Shown one piece after another: positions 32,600-45,071 of a stretch of DNA of 64,000 nucleotides. A program made the position numbers and the translations under genes. The first letter of the stretch is position 1. Every line of letters begins with the position of its first letter. This DNA comes from Cryptomeria japonica. Its lineage: Eukaryota > Streptophyta > Pinopsida > Cupressales > Cupressaceae. A model generated the notes under the pieces. The model saw only the letters and a program-made list of their open reading frames with translations. It was not told the origin of the DNA and did not search any database. The stretch is from contig NC_081411.1 in the NCBI RefSeq assembly GCF_030272615.1, positions 44,157,517 to 44,221,516 of the forward strand, read 5' to 3'.

Positions 32600-35500
32600 A
32601 GGTTTTGGGTCATTATCAGGTTAGGGTTAGGGTTAGGGTTAGGGTCTAGATTAGAGGGAGTTGTAGTATTATAGATAAAATAATAGTTATATTTGGTTTT
32701 AGTTGATGATTAGAGTTATTATTGTAGAATAATACTTGGGGTAAGGGTTGAGGTTCAATTAAAATCAATATTAGGGTTAGGGATATGGTTTAATTAAGAT
32801 TAGGGTTAGAATTACAACTAAATTAAGGTTAGAGTTAGTGTTATGACTCAGGAAGGGTTAGGATTTAAGGATAAAGCATGTTGTTAGGTTTTCGGCTATA
32901 TAATAGAGCTTTGTTTGAAGGTTAGTGTTAGAATTTAATTAGGGTTATGGGTTTTGTTAGCATAAAGATTGGGGATAACATCAAGCATAGGTTGGATTTA
33001 CAATCAAGGTTACTTTAGGGTTATGGTTGAGGTTAAAAAAAATAGGGTTTAAATAGTAATTGCAATTAAGGTTAATTTTAAGGTTATGCTATTATAAGGG
33101 TTCAGTTACAGTTAGTCCTAGAGTTTAATTATGGTTAGAATTAGGGTTGTTATTCAACTACATTATGGTTAGGGTTAAATTAGTATTATACTTCAATTAG
33201 GATTAGGGTTTGGGTTGGATTAGGGTTAGGATTAGAGTTCAATTAGGGTTAGGGTTAAGTTTAGGGCTAGGATTCAATTATGGTTACAATTGAGGAAAAT
33301 GGTTAAGTTTAAGAATAGGGTTCAATTAAATGCTTAGATTAGGGATCAAGTTGTATTTAGGGTAAAAATATATGGTTAGAGTTGAGTTTAGGGTTATCAT
33401 TCAATTAGAGGGACTAGGGTTAGGTTTTGGGTTAGATATATGGTTAGTTTTTAGGGTTAGAATCCGTGAAAAACATGTCATGTTAGTTATAATCGTCGTT
33501 TTGCGAGTTCACAGATTGGGCTTAATCTACGAAGTAGTGAAACGATGAAAGTCGCAATCGGTTGCGTATGTTCATGCGAAATTGCGGAAGCACTTAAAAC
33601 TGTGTGTTACTCACAATCGTCATCCAGTGGGTGAACATATGGTTTGACTTGTGAAGTCACGAAATTGTGAAAGTGCATAACAACCCATTTTAGTCGCAAT
33701 TGTTGTTTCGTGATGGTAGAGAATGCATTTAATAGGTCAGGTACAAAACTTTGAAATAACCTTAACATGTCATGTTAGTCGATATAGTCATCTCGGGTCA
33801 ATAGATGGTATAGACCCGTGAAGTCACGAAATTGCGAAAGCGTCTGACACATTGTGTTAGTCGCAATCGTCATTTGCGTGGGTGGTAGAGAATGCATTTA
33901 AAAGGTTAGGGTTAAGGTTTCATGTCAGGGTTATGGTTAGGGATAGGATTATCATTAGGGTTAGGTTTAGGATAGGTTTGGATTATGGTTTACATCATGA
34001 TTGAGGTTAGGGTTAGTGTTTGGTTAGACTTAGGGTTTAGGTTTATTGTTATGGTTAGGATTATGGCTAGGGTTAGGGTTATGGTTCTGGTTAGTGTTAG
34101 GTTTAGGGTTGGGATTATGATTAGGGTTTACATCATGGTTAGGGTGATAGCTAGGGTTATGGTTGGGATTATGATTTGGATTAAGGCTTAGGATTAGGGT
34201 TAGGATTATGGTTAGGGTTAGGCTTAGGATTAGGGTTTAGGGTTAGGGTTCAAATTTACTTCATGGTTAGGGTTAGTGTTAGGATTATTATTAGGATTTA
34301 CATAATGGATAGGGTTAGGTTTAGGGTTAGGCTTAGGGTTAGGATTATGGTCAAGGTTAGGGATTATGGTTATGGTTATGGTTATGGTTAGGGTTAGGGT
34401 TAGGGTAAGGGTTTGGATTATGGTTTAGGGTTAGGATTATAATTATGGTTAGGTTTTATATCATGGTTGGGGTTAGGGTTGGGTTAGGCTTAGGGTTTAT
34501 GTTAAAGTTAAGTTTAGGATTAGAATTATGGTTGAGGTTCAAGTTTAGGATTAAGGTTAGGGTTAAGTTTTAGTGTTACGGTTATGGTTAGTGATATGAT
34601 TATCATTAGGTTTAGGTTACGGTTTGGATTATGGTTTACATCATAGTTGGGGTTAGGGTTAGGTTTAGGGTTATGGTTAGACTTAAGGTTTAGGTTTAGG
34701 GTTATGGTTAGAATTATGGCTAAGGTTAGGGTTTACATCATGGTTAGGATTATGTTTAGGGTTAGGGTTAGGGTTATGATTAGGATTAAGGCTTAGGATT
34801 ATGATTAGGATTTACATCATGGTTAGGGTGATATCTAGGGTTACGGTTGGGATTATGATCAGGATTTACATCATGGTTAGGGTGATATCTAGGGTTACGG
34901 TTGGGATTATGATTAGGATTATGGTTAGGGTTAGGATTATGGTTAGGCTTAGGGTTTAGGGTTAGGGTTATGGCTAGGGTTCAAATTTACATCATGGTAA
35001 GGGTTAGTGTTAGGATTATTATTAGGATTTATATAATGGGTAGGGTTAGGTTTATGGTTAGGGTTAGGGTTAGGGTTAGGATTATGGTTAAGGTTGGGGA
35101 TTATGATTATGGTTAGGGTTAGGGTAAGGGTTTGGCTTATTGTTTGGGTTATGGTTTAGGGTTAGGATTATGATTATGGTTAGGGTTTATGTTAAAGTTA
35201 AGTTTAGGATTAGAATTATGGCTGAGGTTTGAGTTTAGGGTAAAGTTTAGAATTAAGGTTAGGGTTAAGTTTTAGTGTTATGGTTATGATTAGTGAGATG
35301 ATTATCATTAGGTTTAGGTTTAGGTTATGGTTTGGATTATGGTTGGGGTTAGGGTTAGGTTTAAGGTTATGGTTAGACTTAAGGTTTAGGGTTATGGTTA
35401 GGATCATGGCTAAGGTTAGGGTTTACATCATGGTTAGGATTAGGATTATGGTTATGGTTAGGATTATGGTTAAGATTATGGTTATGATAGGCTTAGGATT

Positions 35501-36440
35501 ATGGTTATGGTTAGGGTTAGGGTTGAGTTAGGGTTAGGATTAGGGTTTAGGTTTATGGTGAGGATTATGGCTAGGGTTAGGATTTGCATCATGGTTAGTG
35601 TTAGTGCTAGGATGATTATTAAGATTTACATAATGGGTATGGTTAGGGTTACGAATTAGGATTATCGTTAGGGTTAGGGTAAGGATTTAGATTATGGTTT
35701 GGGTTAAGGTTTAAGGTTAGCATTATGATTATGGTTAGGGTTAGGGTTTATATTAAAGTTAGGTTTAGGGTTAGAATTATAGTTGAGGTTTGAGTTTAGG
35801 GTAAAGTTTAGGATTAAGGTTAGGGTTAAGGCTTATTGTTATTGTTGTGGTTAGGATTATCATTAGCGTTAGGTTTACTTTATGGTTTGGATTATGGTTA
35901 GGGTGATGGTTTACATCATGGTTGGGGTTAAGGTTAGGGTTACTGTTAAAATTATGGTTAGACTTAGGGTTATGGTTTGGATTATGGCTAGGTTTAGGTT
36001 TTACATCATGGTTAGGGCTAGGGTTAGGGTTAGGGTTGCAATTATAATTAGGGCTTACATCATGGTTGGGGTTATGGTTATGGTTTGGATTTCAATCATG
36101 ATTAGGGTTAGGGTTATGGTTATGGTTTGGATTTCAATCATGATTAAGGGTTAGGGTTAGTGTTGTTGCTCAAGATTATGGTTAGAGATAGGATTTATAT
36201 CATGGTTGGTTTTGGGGTTGGGGTTGGGAATAGGATTATGTCTAGGCTCATACTTTAGGGTTAGGATTAAGATTACAAATAGAGTTATGAATTGCATCAT
36301 GGTTAGGGTTAGGATTATGGTTAAGGTTTACGTAATGGTTAGAGTTAGGTTTAGGGTTAGGGTGAGGATTTAGATCATGGTTAGGGTTAGGATTAAGATT
36401 TTGCTTAGGATTATGATTTGATTTATGATTATTTAATGCC
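32600..36440. repeat. Degenerate telomere-like array, TTAGGG strand
   Basis: About 3.8 kb of TTAGGG and variants (TTATGG, ATTAGG, TTAAGG), opening with four near-perfect repeats at about 32,620-32,644. Orientation is opposite to the 27-30 kb array. A longer repeat of about 0.56-0.70 kb is visible: words such as GATTATCATTAGGTTTAGGT recur near 33,945, 34,600, 35,300 and 35,855, and AATTATGGTTGAGGTT-type words near 34,526, 35,213 and 35,776. It is interrupted by satellite monomers at 33,470-33,905. Open frames of Met, Val, Arg and Ile are artefacts. Confidence 0.85.
33470..33905. repeat. Satellite island inside the TTAGGG array, about 150-168-bp monomers
   Basis: About three diverged monomers of GC-richer sequence. 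GTGAAGTCACGAAATTG occurs at 33651 and 33818; GGTAGAGAATGCATTTAA at 33715 and 33884; AACATGTCATGTTAGT at 33472 and 33764. The word TCGCAATCGTCAT recurs. The sequence is unlike the flanking telomere-like repeats and has CpG-containing words. Confidence 0.75.
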
Positions 36441-37690
36441 ACACACCTTAGAGAATTGCGTATAAGAAATAGTAGCACAAAATCTATTATACAAATTAAA
36501 AATACTAATAGTGGTCCAAGTATTATACATTGCCACATCCACTTCAAATTTGTTTTAAAAAGTATTATTTCTTTTATATTATAATATAATTCAAACAAAA
36601 TTGGTAAAATATTCTAATAAATATGTCAAATATATGTATAAAATTGTTAAAAATTATTTTGTGTCTTCCTCACAATGCTTGAAGCCCACTATGACTGGCC
36701 ATATAAATTCTGCTTCTTCAGAACATTCCATGTGGTTAGTTTATCACATGTTTCTTCTTCATGTAGCTTTGGATTACTTCTTTGAGAACTTACATTAATT
36801 CAATGCAACAAGGTCATCAAGACTGTCATTGTTATAACCAATTCCTACCAGCATTTTTTTTGAGACTATGATGAGTCAACATTCATAAATGATCTTATAG
36901 TGGACAAAATTACACATTAATTTATTTTTACCATACTTATTGGGTACAATTCATCATTCAAAATATGGGAAATTTTCTAATTTTAAGATAATAGAGAAAA
37001 TAAGATTTATAGATTTATAGATTTATGAGACCATATATGTGTGTTTTCCAATGGTATTTCATTATGTGAAAAACTATATAGATAGATCATGATTATTTAT
37101 TTTGTATGTCCTACCTTGTAAAAATGTAAGAATGGATTGAGGACTTCAAGTTCCTCTTCAATCATAATCCCATTGCAAATATTGATAGATGTCCTTGAGC
37201 TCTTGAGCTACTTAACTTTGAACTATGCTTTGAATTTTATCTAGTTCAAAGACACTTGATTCAATATTTTGACATCTGGTGATCAATTCAAAATTGTGAC
37301 ATTAATATCTTTTAAGATGAATAGAGTATAATGTCTTCTATTATACATTCATATAACTATAATTTATTTAAGATAAGAATGTAACAAAATACTTAACTAA
37401 CATTTTAAAAATAATTTAACATTTAAAAAATAATAATATTATAAAATTCTATCAAATGACTTAGATTCTATATCAATCATATTATGTAAGATGTTGATGT
37501 GCACTCCAAGCTCTATAGAGTGAACCAAAATTCTTTGGAATGAATCTAAATCTCTAGTGTTTGGACACATTAATTGGAAGTAGCACATTAATGCAAAATT
37601 AAAAAATGTTTATGTGAATGATTTACACACAACATCTAAGTTTTGGTTGTCAAAAGTTATCTGGTTACCTCGATCTGAACGTTTGTCAAC
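36441..37690. other. AT-rich DNA, nothing recognised
   Basis: No gene, RNA gene or transposon terminus identified. If the TNL model is right this is intronic. Confidence 0.4.
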
Positions 37691-37699
37691 AGTCAAGTA

Positions 37700-38090
37700 C
37701 ATACGGTCTTTAATCCGAAATCGTTTGAGAAACGTTACCTCAAAGGCTCAAGAGATATCATCTCATGGAATGCAATGATCGCTATATTTACAAAAAGTGG
37801 AGCTAATGAAAATTCTTTCGCAACTTTCAAACAAATGCAATAGGCAGGTATAAACCCAAATTCTTTTCTAGTGTTCTTGTTGTCTGTGCAAAAACGAGAG
37901 CTTTTGAATAGGGCATGGAGCGGTACGGGGATTTTTGTTAGATATTATAGTTATAAATAGTCTGGTAGACATGCATGCAAAATCTGGAATCATAGACATA
38001 GTAGAGGCTACATATCGTCTCATCGAATGCAATGATTGCAAGATGACATAGCACAAGGCTATAATGTCATCTTCCTCTCCTAAGAAATAC
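37700..38090 (+). pseudogene. PPR protein relic
   Basis: Plus-strand translation gives DIISWNAMIAIFTKSGANEN, FATFKQMQ, a stop, AGINPNSF, then VLVVCAKTRAFE and, after a frameshift, SLVDMHAKSGIIDI. This is the PPR-PLS register (ISWNAMIAGY... ALxxFxQMQxAGxxPNSFTFxSVLxxCA). Stops at three or more places and frame changes show it is dead. It covers about three repeat units. Confidence 0.6.
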
Positions 38091-39190
38091 ACAATTAAAA
38101 TGGTAAAAATATAACAATTCTATAAAATAAATGAATGTCACAGGATCGATATCTTATATTGCATTGTAAAAGGAATGAGATTCACTCTTTTATCACTCAT
38201 ACTCTTATATTTACACTTTTTCCCCATATTTCAAACCTGCATAAATCATCGAGAAAGATAGTTATCTTAAAGAAAAGATGCATAAAATAGTTATCTTAAT
38301 TTCAGGAAACGATGCATAACGCTAATAAAAATAATTCTGGTCATACCTAAACTACACGCAAACTATCTTTTTGAGCCGCACAATGGATCCATCAGAAAAC
38401 ACACTTAGCCCTTCTCTTTCATGAAATGATTGGCTCAATGCAAAATCCCTCATCATATGGCCATTTCTGGTTTGATAGCAGAATATTTTGCGTACTTGAT
38501 GCAATAATCAATCGATCTATTGTTGTTTGAATATGAATTGTTTTCTCCTCTTGCTTGGGTTCTGTTGCATACCTAATGCTATAGTTGATTGGAAATGCCT
38601 CTTCCTAGCGAAATGCCCATGCTTAAATGAAAATGTATGCATAGAAGTGGAATTGAAATGCCCATGCTTAAACGAAAATAATGCCCTTCAAAACAAATCA
38701 AAGTGCATGGTTCATTTGACAATTTCTAACGATATTAATGCTTTGCTATAGATAATAATGCAATAGTGAACATGCATAGAAAAGTTATTGTTGGAGAATA
38801 CAAACAAAATATACTTAATCCATAGTCAATATGTTGCTATTCGCATGTTGAAAAATGATTCAAAATCATAGAAAAATCATTGAAATCAATCTCAACGACA
38901 ATAGAAATAATGTGCGCCCCAGGATTCGATGGCGGAACCATAAAGCAAGCCCTGTTGAGCCGTCAAAGCACAAGCTTGATTCAATTCACTTAGGAAAATG
39001 TTTGGGCAGAGAAGTTAAATGTAAGAATAAAATGGATATAGTTGAAGAATGAAATGCAAGCAAGTTCTCAGAGGATGTATATGTAGCGTGCGTACAACAG
39101 TCATTTCAGGTCGCTTCATCTTCGTTCCTCATCAACCAGTCGCTTGAGGTGCTTCATCTTCAGTTACGTTTTTCATGACCCATGCAATCA
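38091..39190. other. Intergenic or intronic DNA, nothing recognised
   Basis: Only a short direct repeat (GAAATGCCCATGCTTAAA at about 38,608 and 38,656) stands out. No domain recognised in the short open frames. Confidence 0.4.
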
Positions 39191-39219
39191 ATGTTGAATT
39201 GTAATGATTGTAACTGCAG

Positions 39220-39352
39220 ACCATCCACTTTGCATTGTTACTACCATCATGTTTCCATTTTCTTTAAAGTTTACACAGAATATTCTCATTTTATTCTATC
39301 CTTCACTCCTCAGGTGCAACTGTATAAGAACACCTCTCGGTGTAATAAAAAA
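39220..39352 (-). repeat. Dispersed repeat, copy B (inverted relative to 24.5 kb)
   Basis: Reverse complement carries CGAGAGGTGTTCTTATACAG, GAGTGAAGGATAGAATAAAA and GAGAATATTCTGTGTAAACT, matching 24476-24600 in order and spacing. Ends in an A/T-rich homopolymer near 39,346. Confidence 0.6.
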
Positions 39353-39689
39353 AAAATTTGTGATTTTTTTTTTGGTTTAATTGTTTTGATATTTTAATAA
39401 TATTTTTAGACTAATTTTAATTCAAGAGATAAAAAATTATTAGTAAAATTTATAAATGTTAGTGGATAATAGTACAAATGATAAATTGTATTGATATTTA
39501 ATAAATGCAAATTTCTATCTAAGGGGTTCCACCTGCTCTATTAAACATGAAATAAAGATACAAGAAATCAGGAGCGAAGAGAGAAAACTAGGGTCCTAAT
39601 GACCTCAATGACCTCTTGGGATCTCTCCAACTGCGCATCAGAAAACGAACTTCCATTTACATTATCATATATCCATACGTTTCCAAATT

Positions 39690-40130
39690 GTTCATGCCCT
39701 AAACATCTCTGATGGCCAAAATGGTATCAATTATATCTTTAATCTTGATTATCTCCTTAATCTTGAATGTGTCCACTATGCACCCTTTGGACGAGTTTAA
39801 CTTGAGCTTCTTCAATGCTTTGACAGCGGGATTCCTGAGATGTGGAGCCACCATTTGATTCACTACCCTCTCTATAAACTCATGGTCACCAGTGGTCCGT
39901 GCAACATTATACACAATGCAAGCAGAACAGTGTTGTGTGTATGATATTCTTTTAGCACCCTATCGCAAATGATCTTGCGCAGTTGCACCACATCCTCCTC
40001 TGCCTTACCACTTATTGCATGCAAAGACCTCCTTTAGCTGATTTGCGCTCTACGCCTGCTCACAGCTGCACTAGCATTCAGGTATTATGATTGTCTCCTT
40101 CTCATCTATAATATCGAGGAAGAAGTTGCC
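39690..40130 (-). pseudogene. Unrecognised decayed coding-like stretch
   Basis: A 71-codon frame at 39699-39914 contains RVVNQMVAPHLRNPAVKALK and KLNSSKGCIVDTFKIKEI. Upstream, other frames give EDVVQLRKIICDRVLKEYH before a shift. Composition looks coding but I do not recognise the family, and frames change at least twice. Confidence 0.25.
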
Positions 40131-40632
40131 ATATTTATGTGAACAGACCTGGCTGTGTTCCTTCCGTTGTTGGGGATGGTGTTTTATAGCCTAATGCCTC
40201 GACATTTTGCCGCCAATGAGTCATTCCCGATCCGACTTAGAGACGATGAAGATTTTTCGTTCCCTTCCCATTCTCAAACAAATTAGAGAAATCTGCTTGG
40301 CTGTCTATTTAACTTGTTTGTCTACATTCTTCAATCCCATTCAAGCCTTTGGATCATCAAATATGATAGACTCTTCTTCCTGGTCAACATAAGCATGTTT
40401 GGAGAGTAGATTTTCTTCCATATTGGCCTCTTGATATATGTGTCTTATAGTGTACGAGATGCCAATCAATATCTCCTATATGCCATTGAGCCAGATCCTC
40501 GATTTCCTAGTTATGGCACGTATAATATTTAGGGAATTGGCCTCAATGTCATTCTTCATGTATTAATTTACTTACAAGGGTAATGCGACTAATTCATGTC
40601 AAATTAGGAATAAATAAATGAAATATGAATTA

Positions 40633-41675
40633 TGTTGGTATTTTGGTATGGTTTTGTCATTGATGTCAACACCTACTAAAACTCTAGCTCTTTGGAGATC
40701 CAGCAACATTCACCGGCAAGCAACTTTTGCACAGTCACCGGTATATGGTACACCGGCAGGAAATAATGATCACCGACACCTGGAATGACTTGGAAAACAC
40801 TTGGTAATGTCGAAGACATTGTTTGGACATCTTATCTTGGAGAATTGTTTATTGGCATATTCATATTTGCATATTTGTTGTTATCGGCAAATAGGTCCAG
40901 GGTTACACTGGCAGGTTTATCTTTTCCAGATCAGCATGGCATGCTATGGAGATGATTAATTAATGTTGTAAATGCATTAAGCCGACATGTTCAATTGGTT
41001 ATTGCATTGGATATTTGTTTTGTTTATAAAATATTTTATTGTAATATCTTGTAGAGCCGACCTACTAAATTGGTCTTAGGTTATGGTATAAATGTAAGAT
41101 CTTAATTGTAAGATCGATGAGGGAATGTGAAAAAGGTTTTGTGCAAAGGTATATGCGAGATTAAGCAGAGCTACACACAGACATCATTTGAAGATGAAGC
41201 TAGGTTTTTGTGAAAGCATATCAGAACTACATCGGTACTGAATCCAACATATGAAGATGCTATTCTGAGCAGTACATTCTTATTGGATTTAACCATCCAA
41301 CTGTAAGTCAGTGTGACTTCCCATTTGTGATTGAGCAGTGAGCTCTAGGCGCTTGGCCTTTTTGCATGTGTAGACCCCATTTATGTACACTTACTATCTA
41401 CAGTAGTATCATCTGATTGTGGGTAAGGTTTCCCACCATGGTTTTTCCCCTTACAAGGTTTCCACGTACAAATATTGGTGTTATGTGTTGTGGATGAATT
41501 TGTCTTTTAGTTTCATGCATTAATCTTTAGCATTTATCTGTTAAATCTGTCCATTGGTATAACAGACTGTCTCACTGGTATTAAGTAGTAATTTGATTAA
41601 GTTGTTTTTGGTTAATATTATTAAGACAACTGATTCACCCCCCCCCCCCCTCTCAGTTGTCCCCGGGACCTAACA
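40633..41675 (+). mobile_element. Solo LTR, TGTTGG...CTAACA, with 5-bp TSD AATTA
   Basis: 1043 bp beginning TGTTGGTATTTTGGTATGG and ending GGGACCTAACA, with AATTA on both sides (40628-40632 and 41676-41680). No PBS, PPT or internal region adjoins it, so it is a solo LTR left by recombination between two LTRs. The C-run (about 41,638-41,650) and ACCGGCA words are typical of the family. A related LTR in opposite orientation begins at 63142. Confidence 0.85.
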
Positions 41676-41829
41676 AATTACAGTAGAAAATCAATCCATT
41701 ATAGAGGTTAACTAAGGTTCATCATCTACCAGGTCATTATTGGCCACCTATTAGGTGTGTAAGCAACCAATTATTCATGAGTAGTAGGGGCAAGGGGAAG
41801 CAAAGATACAATCAAGAGGAGAAATATCA

Positions 41830-41975
41830 TCAGCAGTGTTAAAGAGGGTACCTCTAGAAGAATGAGGTGGAGTAATACTTATCTTAAGGAGTGATAGTAG
41901 TGAACAAGGTAGAAACGGTAAAAGAAGAATGAGGTGGAGTAATACATATCCTAAGGAGTGACAATAGTGAAAAAG
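41830..41975. repeat. Tandem duplication, about 70-bp unit
   Basis: AGAAGAATGAGGTGGAGTAA occurs at about 41,857 and 41,924, each followed by TAC(T/A)TATC and AAGGAGTGA, then GGTAGAAA. Confidence 0.65.
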
Positions 41976-42925
41976 GTAGAAAGGGTAATTGCAAAATCTT
42001 CAAGTGTTGCTAGAATAACATGTTATAGGTGGTCCTCAATAGTATTATCCATAGAAAAAGTAGATGATGATGTGTCACTAAGAAATTAGGAGGTTTGAGG
42101 ATATATGCTTGAACTTTTAGGGCGACTTATAGAGTTGGTTGACAAATTTCTTAAAAGGTAAAACAAGAGAGGGCTAAGGAAAATATGGGTGGGAGGAGCT
42201 AGGATGAGGTCATGATAAAACATAAAAGTAATGTGGAACTTGAGGATATAGAGTTAGAGGAGAAATATGGGTGTGTATTAAATGGTGAGGAGAATGGAAA
42301 AAGGAGGGAAGCGTTATGTACTAGAGATGGGAAGGTTGGTGGTGGGAAGACTTGAATAGGGCATACCTACCTTTATGTTTTATTTTATGTTTGGGTGGGA
42401 GAAAAGGTGATAGTGGATTGGCCAAATGTGGTAGTAGTGGAGAAATGGGTTGAAGAAAGGATTTAGGATGAGCCTTAGGCATTGGCTAGGGGCTAGCATT
42501 GATTTTAGTTAATGGGTTTGAGGTCAAGGAAGATGTGAAGGTTTGGTGAAGAAACAAATAATGTAAAATTGTTTTCAAATTAAAAAATATTGAAGCTCAT
42601 GATGGGGAGTGGTGACCACTCGATTATAATGAATATATACTTGATGTATTAGTGCATTACATATGGAATGATTTGTATAACATCAATTCAAGAATGGCCT
42701 AAGAGGATTCTAATAAGTTGGGTCCAAGAATGTTATTAAAAAGAACATCCAAATATTTGGTTCAACTCTAGATGGGTAGAGTGATGCAACCTAGTGTATT
42801 GATGAAAGTAACACTATTACGCTTTAAAAGAACTAAATATGATAAATGAATCTTTATGAAGTTCAATATATTTATGATGTTATTCTGTAACAATGTTTTT
42901 AGCCTAATTAGGGTCCACCTTAATC

Positions 42926-43395
42926 CTACAAATGGTCCTTTAGATAGGGTGTGTCAATGTAAAGAGGTCCACTATTCTCATTACTTGTGATCTCATGAGG
43001 TGGGATGGTATTATGATGAGTTAGCCTGGATCCATGAGAAGAGGAGCTTAGGTCCATTACAACAACTATCTCAGAAAGTGAAAAGAAATTATAAGTGGAA
43101 GGTGAAATAATATAGGTAATTGAAGAGGAAGAAACTTCCATTAGTGCTTCATAATTGGTGGTGCTCATCCAAGGTAAGGGATTGATATGGATTTGCATGT
43201 TGGTATCAGGAAGATCCATCAACTTGTGACCTTTATTGTTCACACCCTCAACATTTACAATATCATTATCTATGAGATCTTTCATTTGCTAACATGTGTA
43301 TCCATTTCTTAATGTTCTAGCTAACACACAATGATATTAGAAGTAAACCTTCACGTCAAAGTCCTTTTGTAGGGGTAGATAAGTGTTTAGTGGTC
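42926..43395 (-). pseudogene. Ty3/gypsy gag relic
   Basis: An 119-codon frame starts MKDLIDNDIVNVEGVNNKGH and includes MQIHINPLPW. Upstream in the same strand, broken by stops, come HCVLARTLRNGYTC and QMKDLID. The order Cys/His-rich segment, then (I/M)xDLID(N)..., then NPLP resembles the gag C-terminus of plant Ty3/gypsy elements. No pol domain was recognised nearby. Confidence 0.4.
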
Positions 43396-43447
43396 AAATA
43401 GTTATAAGATACATAAAATTATTGACAAGAAGCTACTAGAGGACCAA

Positions 43448-43700
43448 TAGAAGATATATAATCAATTTAATGAGTGTCTAGTATTCTTTAGTTTGGTAAA
43501 AATGACAAGGAATGATGTACGCATGGTTTTCCTACGTCATTGTGATTCACAAAAAAGTTTGATCTCAAGTTTGTGAAGATATATTATCAATTTAATGACT
43601 GTCTAGTATTCTTTAGTTTGGTAGAAATGACAAGGACTGATGTACGCATGGTTTTCCTACATCATTGTGATTCACAAAAAAGTTTGATCTCAAGTTTTTG
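43448..43700. repeat. Tandem duplication, 125-bp unit, two copies
   Basis: ATCAATTTAATGA followed by GTCTAGTATTCTTTAGTTTG starts at 43461 and 43586. The two copies differ at few positions, so the duplication is fairly recent. Confidence 0.85.
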
Positions 43701-44218
43701 TGAAGATAAATTGTTATTTCTGTGTAAGATTTGTTTGGACACTTTGAAGATTAAGTAGATCAATGGGTAGAATAAGAATAAACAATAGAGGAAATGAAGG
43801 GTTGAGTAGAAAGAGCCTCAACTTGGTCTATTGTTTAAATCCCACAAAGTAGTACAAAGATTAGGGGAAGACACTTTCATGAAGAGAACATTATCATAGA
43901 TATTTTTTAATAACGTTCCCATCTAAAAAATATAAGCCATTCTTTATATCTCTTCATTGAATTAAATTTTATTATCAATGTAAACAAACTACAAAATGAT
44001 AAAATATATATAAAATAATCAAATATAACAACTTTCAAATATAAAAAATAGATTGACATAATTATTTAAATAAATTTAAATCCCCTAAATACTCGTTACT
44101 TCATTATTACTAAAGCATCAATTTTGATATCTTTATATATAATATATCTAAATGGTGTTTCTATAATACCTAAAATTAAACATATATTATATTTTTAATT
44201 TTCAGATATGCATCCTAC

Positions 44219-44285
44219 TCTCTCTCTCTCTCTCACACACTCACTCTCTCACTCTCACTCTCTCTCACGCATCACTCACTCACAC
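44219..44285. repeat. CT/CA microsatellite
   Basis: (CT)n and CACTCTCT-type words, about 65 bp, 90 bp left of the non-autonomous LTR element. Confidence 0.8.
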
Positions 44286-44369
44286 AATAACTTTAATGTT
44301 TATTATAGTGGTTGGAAACATTTTTTATTAAAGAAAATGCCTCTAATGTTTATTATAAATAAGGTTTCT

Positions 44370-44729
44370 GTTGATTTTCCTAGGTTTTATTGGATGTATT
44401 TTAATGCATATATCTGATTCAATCTGATACTTGCATTCTTGGAATTCTATGTGTTCTCATATTGAATAACATTATACTATATATATTCCTTTGGAGATGC
44501 ATGTCCTTGAACGGACATGTCTCTCCTTTAATAATAATAATCTAATCAATATTATAATGTTTCATCAATCAATTATTAATTTAGAATAATATAATAGATT
44601 AATATTGAATATTAAATTTTATATGATTAATAATAATATAATAATATAACATAATAATATATTATTATTAATCAACATATATTATATGTATTCTAAATGA
44701 TCATTTGATTAAAGCTACAAACATTAACA
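44370..44729 (-). repeat. 3' LTR of the non-autonomous element
   Basis: 360 bp. Differs from the right LTR by a 12-bp insertion (AACATAATAATA region near 44,650) and scattered substitutions. A purine tract on the minus strand (AAGAGGGAG, plus-strand 44730-44738) abuts it. Confidence 0.9.
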
Positions 44730-45071
44730 CTCCCTCTTAGCTAGGGAGGATGATCAGACAGAATGTGTAGTGATATCTCATGTCAACACTTATGGCCCTC
44801 ACCATAGCTACACTAAACATAATTAACACTCCCTCTTAGCGAGGGAAGATAAAATCAATGCAAATGCATTAAGTCTAGATTAATTATAGAATAGAGAAAA
44901 TATTATCTCACTATGATATCAGGAAGTATGGTATAAACAAGAATATCAAGGCACATGATATTCGCCATAACTCAAAAATATCATCTCATGATATTGGGAG
45001 TATTTGTATCAACCATATGATGCTCATCACAGGGGACCATATTCTCAAGATGTGAATTTGCCTCCGTCGGC

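Noticed and set aside
33985-36154. Open frames of Met, Val, Arg and Ile
   Set aside because: Same artefact of the TTAGGG-type array.
27060-36440. Head-to-head telomere fusion
   Set aside because: A fusion gives TTAGGG followed by CCCTAA on one strand. Here the order is CCCTAA then TTAGGG with 2.7 kb between.
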